From: Paraphoma chrysanthemicola
Taxonomy: Eukaryota; Ascomycota; Dothideomycetes; Pleosporales; Phaeosphaeriaceae
Direction: 5' to 3'
Length of the DNA: 64,000 nucleotides
Assembly: GCA_020744225.1 (NCBI GenBank)
Contig: JAGMWG010000009.1
Coordinates: forward strand, 1,178,001 to 1,242,000
The position numbers and the translations under genes were made by a program. The notes under the pieces are model-generated. The model did no database searches. It was not told where the DNA came from and saw only the letters and a program-made list of their open reading frames with translations. The number at the start of each line of letters is the position of its first letter. The first letter of the stretch is position 1. Shown piece after piece: positions 1 to 11,837 of this stretch.

Positions 1-1740
1 TAACCTCTAAGAAGTAAGATATAAGATTACAGTCTACTTAGACTATAAGAACCTTACTAGATTTATAGAAAACAAAGAGCTAACTCTCTAATAAATCTAA
101 ACTATATAATTTCTTATAACATTTAACTTTAAGATACTTTACTGCAAAGAAACTAAAAACCTAAGAGTAGACACTCTAAGTAGAAGACTAGAATACAAAG
201 AAAACAAAACTATAAGCAGCGTAATCTTACGAATAGAAATAGATAGCTCTATAGTATATAACTATCCCTAACTTACTATAAATACAGAAATGTTAAAGAA
301 AAAAGATAACTAGATTAAATAGATTAGCAAGACTACGAAGAAATCTACTACTAAAATTAAAGAAATTAAGAAAACAGTTTAAGAAGAAAATAGACTAATT
401 CTTATCTTTAGATAGATATATATTCTAAAATCTATAAGAAAAGAATTTATAAGATAATTCTATAAATCTCTAATACATAAATATTAAGAAACTAAGAAAA
501 CACTATAATAACTTATAGAATAATATTACTTCTCTTATATATAAGTAATAGTAACATAAGTTCTAGTAGAATGCGTAGACTATTATTAAAACAAGTTAGC
601 TAGATACGTACTCTATAGAGAACTCTAACTAATAGAACTTATAGATAGACCTTAGAGAACAGTTGTACTTAACTTTATTACTAAACTACCTAAGTTAATA
701 GAACTTATAACAAAAGTAAAATATAATACAATCTTAGTTATAATTAATAAAGTAATAAGATACGCATATTTTATACTATACTTAGAAGCTAGCAATATAT
801 AAGAATATATATACGTAACTCTATAACATGTTTAGAGCAAACATAGACTCTTAGATAAAATTATCTTAGATAGAGATATTAAGTTTATATCTAAATTTTA
901 GTAAACTCTCTACGCAAAGACAGGAATTAAACTAGGAATTAAACTAGAAATATTAACTGTATTTTACTCTTAAATAGATAGAATTATAGAAAGAACTAAC
1001 TAAATAGTAAAATAATACCTAAGAATATACCTTAACTATAGATAAGATAACTAAGTATTATTACTACTCTTAGCACAATTCGCATATAATATATTATAGT
1101 ATAGCGCTATATAAATAATACTATTCTTTATAAACTATAGGTTCTTACCTAAGATTACAGAAGAACTAAGATAACTTAAATCTTACAGCTAAATAGCTAA
1201 AGAAAGAATTAAAATTATCTAGTAAATATACTAGCAACTCTATAAAGATATATACTTTCTTTAAGAGTTAATAGACAAATACTATAATAAAAAATAAAAG
1301 AAAGTACCTATCTTTTAAAAGAAAGAGAAGGTCTAGCTACTACAAAAAAATATTAAAAGTAAAAGATTAAGTAGTAAATTAGACTACGTTAAGATTAGAC
1401 CTTACGAAATTAAAAAATAAGTCTTACTAGTTAGTTACTGTCTTAAGCTACTCTAGACAATAAAAATATACTTAACTTTCTACGTTACTCTCCTAGAAAA
1501 AGTACTTCTAGACGTATAACCTGTAATATATAAGGCCGTAATATATAGATAAGATATAGAAGAATAAGAAGTTAATAAGATATTAGGCTAGAAATAGCAA
1601 AATAAAAAGAATTACTACCTAATCTAATAGAAAGGTTATAATACTAAAGAACAACTCTAGGAAAACACATAAGAACCTCTAGAAAATCTTAACTACTTTA
1701 AGTTATTAGAAGACTTTTAAAGTTAAAACTAGACACTCTA
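1..1740 (+). mobile_element. RIP-degraded Ty3/gypsy chromovirus, 3' part of pol
   Basis: Reading through the stops on the plus strand gives the order expected for a chromovirus polyprotein. About 30-175 resembles the end of RNase H (DYKNLTRF, NKELT, then DTLSRR). About 430-620 resembles the integrase zinc-binding region (spaced His residues, then CVDYY in place of a CxxC). About 630-720 resembles the start of the integrase core (RTVVLNFITKLP), and about 960-1,130 its later part (ERTN, YLNYR, LAQFAYN). About 1,550-1,700 matches a chromodomain (YYL, KGYN, then EPLEN near the end). The codon where the first catalytic Asp is expected, 671-673, reads AAC, a G-to-A change consistent with RIP. Many in-frame TAG/TAA replace Gln and Trp codons. 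The 5' part (gag, protease, reverse transcriptase) lies outside the window. The relic is certainly non-functional. Confidence 0.85.
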
Positions 1741-1829
1741 GATAACTTGTCTTGCAGCGAACTAAGAAAGGCGTTAAAATCTACACCTAACTTATCTTCT
1801 AATAAACTCTTAAGAGAAGTAGAACTATT

Positions 1830-2660
1830 AAAACTACTTAGAGTAAAGGCTTAGTTGCCTACAGCACTCTAAAGCGCCGCCTTCTTAGCCTTCTCTTAAT
1901 CTAACTTTGCCTTTAACGTAGCTAACTATTATAATAACTTCTTATTAATATACGCCTTTTACTTACAAAGACGTTCTAAGTAATTCTAGCTCTTTACTAG
2001 CTTACTTAATAACTAAGCTAGCTAAGTAAGCGTATTCTTATAAGTACTCTTAGCCTCTTTAATCTACTATTTTAATTAAAGTTATACTTAGTTAATAGAT
2101 TACTCTATCTAAACTTAGTAAAGAAGTGCAAATCTTCTTAATTAACCTATAAGCAGCTATAGATACGCTAGGCAAATAGTAAGAAGAATAGATGTTTACG
2201 CAAATACACGCCTTACAGGCACGACTATTATTAGCTAAAACTACGCAGGAGATTTTAAGTTTGTTATACTATAGATAAGGTATTATTTCCTCTCTAAAAG
2301 TAAGAACACAGTTAGCTAGTTTCTAACAACAAAGAATACTAGTAGAAAGCATAAACGCAAGTAATACTAGCTTAGATAACAGAGACTGCCCTACTTATAA
2401 CAAACTACTAAACTAGATAAATCTTTAAGCTAAAGGCTTAGAAGAAGGAGATAGTATTACGAATAGAGTTCGTTATTACAGATTAACTCTACCTCTAATT
2501 AATTCTAATACAGAGTTAGAATCTAAGAAAGAAGAAATACTAGAGTATAAAGACTACTATAACAACAGGTAGTGCAGCAAAGTAGACTACAATCTAGACA
2601 CGTAACTAATTAGTAATCTAAGAGACTTAGTAAACATAGATTATAGAATATAGTCTATAA
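1830..2660 (+). pseudogene. Degraded coding-like stretch, family not recognised
   Basis: Downstream of the chromodomain relic, the plus strand keeps long runs with few stops and a protein-like composition. About 2,150-2,660 reads through only a handful of TAG/TAA codons, with plausible helical segments rich in Leu, Gln, Asn and Glu. C and G content is higher here than in the rest of the island. It could be a 3' extra reading frame of the same retroelement, or part of a neighbouring element or a captured host gene. I cannot assign a family. It lacks an intact frame, so I treat it as a relic. Confidence 0.4.
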
Positions 2661-4357
2661 TTAGTAACACTCCTTAGTAATAGAGCGCAAATTAATCCTA
2701 GTATATAGCTATATACAAAGTACTCTTTACACTCTATAGTTAAGAATTATACCTACTTAATATATTGCTCTAGCAACTAATACACTTCGTGTATATACTT
2801 ATCTACAACTTAACTGCAATATCTTCTATTTAACTAAATATTCTAACACTTAACTCTCTTTGAATTAGCTACTCTTAGTAAGTTAGGAAGCCTATTACAT
2901 ACTAATAGTAACTACTATCTATCTATACTCTTGTACTTTATTATCTTGTTAAAGTACTTAATTTACTCTAGTATAAGAAAGTTATTAGTATAGCTACTGT
3001 TACTAATATAGATAAGATAATTATTAGAAAGATTAGTAATCTAGTACTCTATAATTATTGTAGCTTTAATAATAATTATAGGTAGAATAACTTAGCTAGT
3101 AGTACTTACGCACTTAATAAGAGTAATAAGCTTACAATTATTAGTAGATAGAATAAAGATCTTGCGTCTAAACTTACTATATACGTACTAGTTAGTTACG
3201 ACTCTAATTCTGTAGCTAGTCTTATCTATATTATATATATCTTCTAGAAGTATTCTAAGCTTCTTTATGTGCTTTTCTAGCTAATTATACTAGCTTTAGA
3301 GAGCTTTAGGCTCTTGCGTAAGCTTACACTAAATCTTTATTAGCTTTACTTTAATGTGCCTATATTTTAAGTAGCACTAAAGCTACTAGTATACTTAGTA
3401 CTTTCTAAGTTATAGATAAGCCTTATCTAATCTAGTATAAGATTCTACTAAGATAGCGTTAGCTTATTACTTAATAAGTTCTTAATAGACGCTGTAACTA
3501 ATTGCGTTAATAGTATCTATATATTACTTAAGCGTAAGATCTTACTTCTCTAATAGAAGTATATTAGGTAGGCAGTAATTACTATAAGTATAGCTACCTT
3601 TGTACATACAATAGAGGTAATAATATAGAAGGTTATAAACGTAGGCGTAATTTTTAAGATCTAGATTAGTGTACTAGTGCAGCTTTACAACGTACTCTTT
3701 TAATACTAATATATCTATAGCGTATAAGAAGATTTTAGAAGCTTTTAGAGCTATATTTAAAATAATTTAGCTATTTTAGATTTATTATTACAGCGTATTA
3801 TAGTAGAGTTATATTATCTTAAAGTTTTTTAATTACACTAAGCTAATAATTTACGTTAAGGTAATAGGCTTATACTTTACACAGGCTTCTAAATAGGAAT
3901 TTTAAAGAAACTGCAAGAGCCTAAGTAAGTGTTTATACTCTCTATAAGAGATAATCTTTAAGTAAACTCTATTATTACTATTTCTAGTATAAAGTAAGTA
4001 GAAAGTATACTAGAATATACCTTAGAAAACACTATATTAAATTTTAAATTAAATTACTAGAGTACTTAAGTTTCTTCTAGCAAAATAAAATAAAATAATA
4101 CTATTTTCTTTATTCTTCTATACTCTATTTATACTAGTACTTAAAAGTAAAGCTAAATAAGAAGTATATAATCTTCTTAAAAGCTTATAAAGGCTTAAAA
4201 GTTATATATATACTAGTAGTATATAAGTATAGTTTAAGTTAAAAAACTCTAAAATAGAGTAAATAATTACTCTTTATTCTAGATAGACTAGCTTAGTAAG
4301 CTAGAATTATAATTTAGTAAATAAAATTCTCTTAGATAGAGCTAGGCTTATAACCTA

Positions 4358-4788
4358 TTAAGAAGAAGTAAAGATTACTAATAACTAGTAATATACTAGC
4401 TAAAAGAGAATATAAAGAGTATATTACGTAATAAGTAATTAAAGATAAGAGTAAGTATATAAAAGAGTAGATAGTAGATAGTATTTTATATTCTAAGTAT
4501 AAATAAAAGAGAGAGATCTCTCTTTACTATATACTTTAGTTTCTAAGCTTAGTAAGCTATACTATAGAATTAAATTAATTCTAAAAACTATTACTTTTTA
4601 TTCTAATTAGTATAATACATAAATTCCTTATATAATTTATAATTTCTAGTCTAATTTTAGACTAGAATTAATACTAAATTCTAGTTATACTATAAATTTA
4701 TAAGATCTTAAAGAATATAAGATAAAACTTATAAGCTACTTAGTAATTTAGATAGCTTATAAAAGATTTAACTAGTAAATCTTTATAA
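4358..4788 (+). repeat. Left arm of 431-bp inverted repeat
   Basis: This segment is the reverse complement of 5,992-6,422 over 431 bp, with no indel (paired coordinates always sum to 10,780). In the parts I aligned by eye I found one mismatch, an A here against a paired G, a RIP-type transition. It starts TTAAGAAGAAG and ends CTTTATAA. Similarity stops abruptly at both ends, and I saw no obvious target-site duplication outside it. Confidence 0.85.
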
Positions 4789-5991
4789 GCTATACTTCTT
4801 ATATAGTAGAATAGCTATATTCTTAATAGTAGTAAGTTATAGTAGAAATTCTTATATATTAAGATTAAGTATATACTAAATAATAACCTTCTTCTCTATT
4901 AGATAAAGATTTACTAAGTTAAGTATATAATTATATTAAAACTACTTTCTAGTACATTAATTACTAAGTATTAATTAAGAGACTCTATAGATAGCTATAG
5001 TACGTTCTTAAGAGAGTATTATATCTTATTTAATAGTCTAAAGTATAAGCTATAATTAAGTCTTCTTTAAAGCTAGTAGCTCTTTTAGTAGTTAATTTAT
5101 TACGTTTCTACTATTTATAATAGTAGATTTTAGTAGAGTTTTAGTAGAGTAACTAACTTACTTATATAACTAATTTGTTTATAGAGTACGTTATAGTAAA
5201 AAGTTTACTATAGTAGTATATTAGAGTTAATTAGTTCTAGTAGCTTAATATAAAATCTAGAGTATACTTTTATATTCTTAAGTAAATCTAATATATATAT
5301 TATAGAGCTATTTTTTTTTAAAACTAAAAATAGATTAACTTTAACGTAATCTAGTTCTTTACTTAGTTACTTTATTTATAAGTTTTTTATAAGTAAGTAT
5401 ACTTTAATTCTCTTTTTTAGCTAAGAAGCTATTTTTTATTTTTTATTAATATATAAGATACTTTAGTATTATACTTTCTTAATATAGTCTTATATTTTTT
5501 TATATATCTTCTTAATTTCTTTTACTATCTATAGTATAGCTTTAGTATTTAGACTAAGTAGTATTTTTTTAAAGAGATATAGCTATCTATTATAATATAT
5601 AAAGAATAGTATTTTACTTATTAACTCTAATATCTTATTATTATATACTAACTACACTATAAGTAATAGTAATACTTAGTTATCTTATTTTAGAGTTAAG
5701 TAAGTTTATAAGTAAGTCTTAAGTATTCTATTTATTCTTTCTATTTATTTATTAGTTTCTAAGTAATATACTATAAATAGCTTTCTTTAGATACTAATTA
5801 CTTCTATAAGCGTAGTCTTATAGTTTAACGTAAATAGCTTATCTTAGTTACTTATAATTATTTTTAGAATTCTATAGTAGTAGATTACTCTATTATTAAT
5901 AATATAGTCTAATTATTTTACTATATAGTCTCTTCTAAAGAGTATTACTTCTATTACTTTAGTAAAGCTATCTTAACTACTAGTATAGTAT

Positions 5992-6422
5992 TTATAAAGA
6001 TTTACTAGTTAAATCTTTTATAAGCTATCTAAATTACTAAGTAGCTTATAAGTTTTATCTTATATTCTTTAAGATCTTATAAATTTATAGTATAACTAGA
6101 ATTTAGTATTAATTCTAGTCTAAAATTAGACTAGAAATTATAAATTATATAAGGAATTTATGTATTATACTAATTAGAATAAAAAGTAATAGTTTTTAGA
6201 ATTAATTTAATTCTATAGTATAGCTTACTAAGCTTAGAAACTAAAGTATATAGTAAAGAGAGATCTCTCTCTTTTATTTATACTTAGAATATAAAATACT
6301 ATCTACTATCTACTCTTTTATATACTTACTCTTATCTTTAATTACTTATTACGTAATATACTCTTTATATTCTCTTTTAGCTAGTATATTACTAGTTATT
6401 AGTAACCTTTACTTCTTCTTAA
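5992..6422 (-). repeat. Right arm of 431-bp inverted repeat
   Basis: This is the partner of 4,358-4,788 in opposite orientation, separated from it by a 1,203-bp AT-rich spacer. The arms could be two solo LTRs in opposite orientation, the terminal inverted repeats of a DNA or foldback element of about 2.07 kb, or a recent inverted duplication. The arms carry no recognisable coding signal. Confidence 0.85.
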
Positions 6423-7929
6423 CACGTATTAGTATACTAAGTCTCTAATATACTAAAAGTACTTATCCTCTAGTAGTAAAAAGTAAACTATATTAAGTAG
6501 CTAGAAGATATATAATAAATAAAGAAGTATATAGAGAGTTAGAATCTTATTTTTAAAGTAGTAGTTCTTAAAATTCTAGTTAAGATAGCTCTTATAGCTA
6601 TCTAAAATAAGTAGCTTATATACTTTTATCTAACACATTTTTATATATATATTAAAGTACTTTAACTACTTTAGACTAAGCGTATTATTTATCTAGCTAT
6701 TCTTAGAGACTAAGAGCTTCTAATTACGTAGTATTAAAGTCTTCTTATACTATGTAGAGATATAAACGTACTTCTTATAGATAATAAAGAGTAAAGTTAT
6801 ATACTTATTAATATAAATACTTTAGATAACTATACTTACTTATAATTACTTAGCTAGATTAGATTAGACCTTATATATCTTTCTACGCTTATAACTACTT
6901 TTATAAACTTAATTATACTTATTTAGAAGTTAGTCTTATTAAAGTTATATATATTATTATTATAAATACTATACTTAGCTTTAGTTTTCTTTACTAGCTT
7001 AAACTACATACTAATAACTATAAAATCTTCTTATAGTATTCTTTATCTATTCTTAGCTTAATTAAAGACTATTTTAATCTTAGCTAAGTACGTTATAAAG
7101 TACTTAGCTTAGTACTTACTAATAAGCTTTCTATTACGTATATCTAGTATCTTATTAGCTATATCTACTACTTTATATAGTTAGAGTATAAATTCTTATA
7201 AATTAAGATTAAGAATATATTAGATAATTATCTACTCTTTAGTTATAGTAAGCTTATAGAAGTTTAGATAAGTTTTAAAGTATAGAGTAATTTTATAGAG
7301 CTAATTAGAAAGATACTAGTAATTAATATTAAAGATAGTAGCTATATATTATAGACTTTAAAACTAGTATATTAAATAGGTCTTAAGAGTAAGCTTAATT
7401 CTATCTTCTTAGTTATTTAATATTACGTTATATAGTTTAGATATAATTAAGTTACTAATATATTAGTTATACTAAGAAAAAGTAGCTAGCTTACTAATAG
7501 TTTACGCTATATATATTATAATTACTATTTCTAAAAATAAATAAAATATAATAAGTACTAGAATTTCTATTATAACTCTTATTATAACTATTATTATAAG
7601 TTATAAAACTATATAAAGCTTAGAGTTTCTTATTATATATAATAATAAGTAAATAATAAGAACTTTTTACTCTTATTACTAAGTACTTAGTAATAAGCTT
7701 TTTTTTAAAAGTAAGTTTAAAGTATAACTACTTAGTATATATAATTATAAAAGTAATAAGTATTATTATTAAGTATAAACTTTATAATAATAAAGCGTTA
7801 GATCTTAAAATAATAAGAGTTTCTAAATTATTTCTAATTTTAGAAATAGTAATTACTATTACTTAGTAAATGTGTAACTCTAAACTATACGCATAAGATA
7901 TCTATAAAAGTTTAGAAATAGATGTTTGT

Positions 7930-8430
7930 CTAAGTTTCTTGCCTAAACTTGTCTCTATTTAGATTGTCTGGGAATCGCTGTAGAATTACCTCGTGAATTC
8001 TGCTTTCACCCGCAAGTTGTATAGGCGCGATAGACCTCAGCGTTAAGATCTTTTCTCCGTCTGCTCCGTCTTCAATCTTTAAGTGTCGCTTCTGTGTTAC
8101 ACCAGAAAGGTTCGGTACATTTGTGATCCTTGCAAAATGAGAAACAACGAGACCCCCTTCTTCACTCCTCTCTATGTAGTATTCTCCACTGTATGCCATG
8201 TATGCTCCATTTGAGGAAGATGTTGCAGTCTGGCTTTCGGATTCGATATCTTTGGTAGGATTTTGTCGAATTGATGGTAAGAACTGGGCAGACATGTAAC
8301 CATCGGGCGCATACATGATTATTGCCTGTGCTTCGATACCAATGGGAAAGGTCTTGTTTGATGGTTCATCGAGAAGCCAGGCATGGTGGCGTATAAGCTT
8401 CCAAGTGCCCACTAGATCCGGGCAAAGCAT
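7930..8430 (-). CDS. Lipocalin-like domain protein
   Basis: The protein fits the small lipocalin-like family common beside fungal and bacterial tailoring enzymes (PF13924 type). It has an opening LVGTWKL, then YAPDGYMSAQ, AYSGEYYIE and a late VILQRF strand, spanning the whole chain of about 166 residues. Such proteins form a small beta-barrel that probably binds or isomerises a hydrophobic small molecule; the substrate here is unknown. The frame is open up to a Met at 8,529, which would add 33 residues. I prefer the Met at 8,430: the domain begins right after it, its context is ACAATG, and the preceding sequence is CT-rich like a leader. The stop lies at the edge of the RIP island, so the last dozen residues may have been altered. 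It shares its strand with the EthD and SDR genes. Confidence 0.7.
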   Translation of the reverse strand: MLCPDLVGTWKLIRHHAWLLDEPSNKTFPIGIEAQAIIMYAPDGYMSAQFLPSIRQNPTKDIESESQTATSSSNGAYMAYSGEYYIERSEEGGLVVSHFARITNVPNLSGVTQKRHLKIEDGADGEKILTLRSIAPIQLAGESRIHEVILQRFPDNLNRDKFRQET

Positions 8431-9202
8431 TGTCGAAGTGAGACGATCGGTGTTGAGAGAGAATGAGTTTCGAGAGCTGAAAGAATAAAAAGCTGCCAGT
8501 AATATTATTCCACACCGATAGGCGGCCATTTCTAAGCACTAGGAGTCTCCAGTCATGAAATAAGAGTAGCGATGCTGCAAGCAACCGAACCTTCCAGAGT
8601 CTATGTACAAGAGATGGTGCTAACGTAGAGTGTGCATGTCGTGCCGAGATAAGGAATAGTTTGACATGTTCTTACGTCCTGACCTATGTGTCACGAGAGG
8701 TTTATTTCGTGCCCGAGAGAGTCTAGTGGCTGGGACAGGCTTAGCGCGCTCGAGATTCCAATATTCCACAGATCCCTTGTAGATCTTACTAATAATTGAT
8801 TAGTTATGTCACAAGAATACGAAATTAAGTGTTGCTGTAACGTGCAGCATCGACCAACGACAGCCTTGTTATGAGGAGGACAATGGGCAGGCGCTTCGTA
8901 TGTGCATCTGACCCAACATAAACAATCATTCTCATTTCAACATAACGTTGGCCAGTTGCGCAAGCCAGTCACAAGAAACACTTGAGAGCGTAGTCATTGA
9001 TGAACAGAATGTTGATCAAGATCTCCAAAAAATGACGATGGAAATGCCCCAAACGCGTGCCCTGAAATCCGGTGTGGATGGCACCAGGTCATCAGTTATC
9101 TTTCGCAACTCTTTCCTCTAAAGTCGTCGCCGCCCGATATCCTCTGCCCTTCGCCTTCCGCATTTTTTTTCTCAGTACCATCATCGTTACAGCCGTCATT
9201 GA
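8431..9202. other. Intergenic, lipocalin-like gene to EthD gene
   Basis: No supportable gene is visible. It should hold the promoter of the minus-strand lipocalin-like gene and the 3' UTR of the EthD gene. Base composition is ordinary, so the RIP-like signal does not extend here. Confidence 0.6.
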
Positions 9203-9580
9203 TCAATGTTTATTGCCTTTCGCCAACCACAGCTCCCTGCTCAAACCGTCATCCGCCCAGCAGCCTTGAATCTCGCCCTTGATGGCAAATGCATTTTTGA
9301 TGTCTGTGTAGACTGCGATGTCATCCCAAAGCACCTTGAGTGGGTACTCCAGAGAGTTGTCGAGCGCTTCTGTCATCTTTTCGAGGTCGTCCCAGTATTC
9401 GATTGTTTGAATTACGTATGGAGATTCTTCGGTACACTTGACGACATGGTACGAACGCATCCCATATGGTCTGTGATGCTCCATCTGCATCGGCATGTGG
9501 GTCTTCAAATAGTAATCCAGGTCGAACCTGTACTTGCCATCCGCAGGGCGAGGATAGCAGGCGATGAAGTAAGATGGCAT
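9203..9580 (-). CDS. EthD-domain protein
   Basis: This small protein of 125 residues is a single EthD-type dimeric alpha-beta barrel (ferredoxin-like fold). Near the N-terminus it has a tyrosine-rich strand followed by DYYLKTHMPM, where EthD proteins carry the conserved His of the KxxHxP-type motif. The fold continues through an IEYWDD strand and the helix and strand at LKVLWDDIAVYTD. Characterised fungal relatives include small dehydratases, decarboxylases or oxygenases acting on polyketides; here the activity is unknown. The frame is open to a Met at 9,646, but the added 22 residues read like translated leader (CCAACC-type repeats). The Met at 9,580 has an AAAATG context and starts exactly at the domain. 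It lies between the lipocalin-like and SDR genes on the same strand, which suggests a shared pathway. Confidence 0.75.
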   Translation of the reverse strand: MPSYFIACYPRPADGKYRFDLDYYLKTHMPMQMEHHRPYGMRSYHVVKCTEESPYVIQTIEYWDDLEKMTEALDNSLEYPLKVLWDDIAVYTDIKNAFAIKGEIQGCWADDGLSRELWLAKGNKH

Positions 9581-9996
9581 TTTTGTTACACGAAGTAGAT
9601 TTGGTTGGATGGTTTGGTTAGATGGTTTAGCAAGTGGAAATTCCACTTCGCACTTCGTGCTTATAACAGATTTGCATGCCGATCAGAGCGGCTTTGTGTA
9701 TGTCCTTACCAACTCCTTGATTCAAGATGCATAATGTCATATTATAAATTTTGGCATTGTTGAATGGGTTTGTCTGTATGTCATGCTCAATTACATAAAG
9801 GATCATGCGCACTTAGCGGAATCGCTAGTGCACACTTAGCGCAAGCTAAATTAGCTTTGTTCTGACGAGTACCCGCCCGGTCTTGAAATCGTTGTAGCAG
9901 CTGACTGGCTTAGATCTCAACTTCTGGCATAGATGGTCTCAAGTTCGGAAAAGGTGAACGGGTTTCATCAGCACATCGAGGCCTCATCAATTATGT
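9581..9996. other. Intergenic, EthD gene to SDR gene
   Basis: No gene is visible. It should contain the EthD promoter; an AT-rich TATA-like patch (TTTATAAT on the minus strand) lies near 9,743-9,750. The short motif CACTTAGCG occurs twice at about 9,810-9,842; its meaning is unknown. Confidence 0.5.
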
Positions 9997-11090
9997 CTAG
10001 ATGTTCACATGCAGTTTACTACCCTGTTTAACGCCAAATTCCAACACATTATTGGAACTTTTGATATCCTTGTATTCTCCTTCCATGATATGCGACATTG
10101 CTCGGTTGACATATGGTAGGGGTTGTCTGAATACGATGTCTGTACCGCTACACTCGATAACTTGACCCGTAATAGTAGCATCATTGATGAGATTCTCAAT
10201 TGCTTGTACAATCAATGAAGCTGGGGTTCGATACTGTGAAGGCACGCTATTGACTAGATCCTCGGGTAGAATACCGGTGGCGACTAGTCCAGGAACGATC
10301 GCATTGACGGTGATATTCTCTCCAGTCTCTGACATACGTTTGCCTAGCGAGCGAGCAAGACCTATGATCTGTAGGAATCATTGTGTTAGCTTTGTCAGAA
10401 CGGCTTGGGCTACACGTACCCCATGCTTTGCAGCAGCATACAGTGGAAGCTCGGAGGACACGTAGATACCCGCCGAGCTAGAAGTCATTGCCAGCTTGCC
10501 ACCCACTGGGCCGTTCTTTCGAAAATAATGGAATGACAAGTAAGATGACCAGATGACGCCTGTGAGGTCGATATCTACGACCATCGTATCAGGCTTTGGT
10601 GGTGGTTCATCGCTGTTTTTGTCAGTCGCAGCGCAAAAGTCAGCTCGGTCTAAGATGCCCTATGTACAAATGGTCAGATAGGACATGCTGGCTATAGCAA
10701 CCACCGAAATGGGCTTACTGCGTTTGCATATACTGAAGAGTTCTGTTAGTGTTTCAATGCGTACCAGCTGGTCGAGTTTGAACATACCAAAATCGAGGCG
10801 CCCCCACTTATTGTAGGTTTCGGAGAAAGCCTTCGCCTGTTCATCGTAGGACGCGACATTGGCTTTCTGGAACAGTGTCTTCTCTCCAAGATCCCTTGCA
10901 ATCTGCTCTCCTTTTTCGCTGTAATCAACTATCGTGAGGTTCCATCCTAGTTCCACTAGCCGCTTTGCGACAGCCAGGCCGAGCCCAGACGCTTTCGCAA
11001 TAATGGTCAGCCCCACGACAACCCTCGAAAGTGTGCGCCTCACATACCTCCACCTGTGATGAGAGCAACTGGAGAAAGTTCATGTCCCAT
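9997..11090 (-). CDS. Short-chain dehydrogenase/reductase (15-PGDH-like)
   Basis: The spliced model has five exons: 11,090-11,048, 10,991-10,788, 10,732-10,719, 10,659-10,420 and 10,368-9,997. Introns are 51-59 nt and the protein is 290 aa. It is a classical SDR using NAD(P). The nucleotide-binding motif ITGGASGLG is created across the first splice junction, the NAG motif follows a 14-nt third exon, and the active site has a Ser in SSSAGIY with the YxxxK motif YAAAK. A VPG segment and C-terminal substrate-binding region follow. The overall layout resembles the 15-hydroxyprostaglandin-dehydrogenase-like fungal SDRs, which oxidise or reduce small hydroxyl or keto compounds; the substrate cannot be read from sequence. 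The gene is divergent from the paraoxonase-like gene, sharing a 747-bp promoter region. Confidence 0.82.
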
Positions 11091-11837
11091 TTTCGTGGAT
11101 TATCTAGCTGCCAGGTTATGTTCACAAACAGAACGAGAAGGCTAAGTGCTACTGTAATAAGCACCAATTGAGCAGCAAACATCTGAGCACGCTTGCATGT
11201 TCTGAACATGCGCTACCTAGGTAATATCCTGGCCGTCTTTGTCATACGTTATTTGTCTTCAGTGCTGGTCATGGACACAACTGGTGTCTTGCATTCTGTG
11301 TTATGTAATTGACCCCCGAGTTCAACCCGATTTAAAAGGAGTGAACTTGTGCGGATGCATACATAGCAGGGTTTCCTGGCTGTACGACCAGAATTTGCTG
11401 GCAGTTTGGTACACTAACCCAGACTTCCATGCCACGAACAAGACACAACTAGTCGCGTGCGAGTGCTTACCGTGGACAGAGCCTGCATCTCGGTCATTTG
11501 TTAGTCAACGCATGGAAGCCATGGGAAGCGTCGATGTCGTTATGTGTTTAGCCGAGGTTCTCTACGGAGCTAACACACAAATAGAGTTCTGCGTCTTTTG
11601 AAAGCATCGTGTTTCGCTGCAGATGCTGAGCGCTAGGCGCTTTAGCAATCCCCTAGAATGAGGCCGTTAGCCGAGTAACCCACTGAAGACTTATAAGTTG
11701 CCCCTCATGAATTCTCTTGTGAAGAAACTCATTGTCGACTATCCAGCACAGGTCTTGTGACGGGATTCAGCAGCACACACCTAGCTTCGCTCCATTCCAT
11801 CACAAGGAAGCCCGTTGTTTTAAGGCCTCCTATCACA
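11091..11837. promoter_or_regulatory. Shared divergent promoter, SDR and paraoxonase-like genes
   Basis: This 747-bp gap separates two head-to-head accessory genes, so it must carry both promoters. I see no further gene. A binding motif for a specific pathway regulator could not be singled out by eye. Confidence 0.5.

Larger units (their letters stand above)
1..7929. repeat. AT-rich, RIP-like repeat island
   Basis: Almost every reading frame on both strands is closed by TAG or TAA, and the dinucleotides CA and TG are strikingly rare while TA is in excess. That is the expected result of repeat-induced point mutation (CpA to TpA) in ascomycetes. Remaining C and G sit mostly in CT, AG, AC and CG contexts. 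By eye, CA survives more often in 1-2,800 than in 4,300-7,900, so the block may hold elements of different age or RIP exposure. It contains the chromovirus relic, a degraded coding stretch and a long inverted repeat listed separately. In 2,700-4,357, 4,789-5,991 and 6,423-7,929 I recognise no gene or element family, only RIP-like sequence. The composition boundary is sharp at about 7,920-7,930, next to the stop codon of the lipocalin-like gene. Confidence 0.9.

Noticed and set aside
1..7929. Telomere or centromere core
   Set aside because: No telomeric repeat is present at the window edge. AT-richness is explained by RIP-like mutation of transposons; a centromere cannot be claimed from base composition alone.
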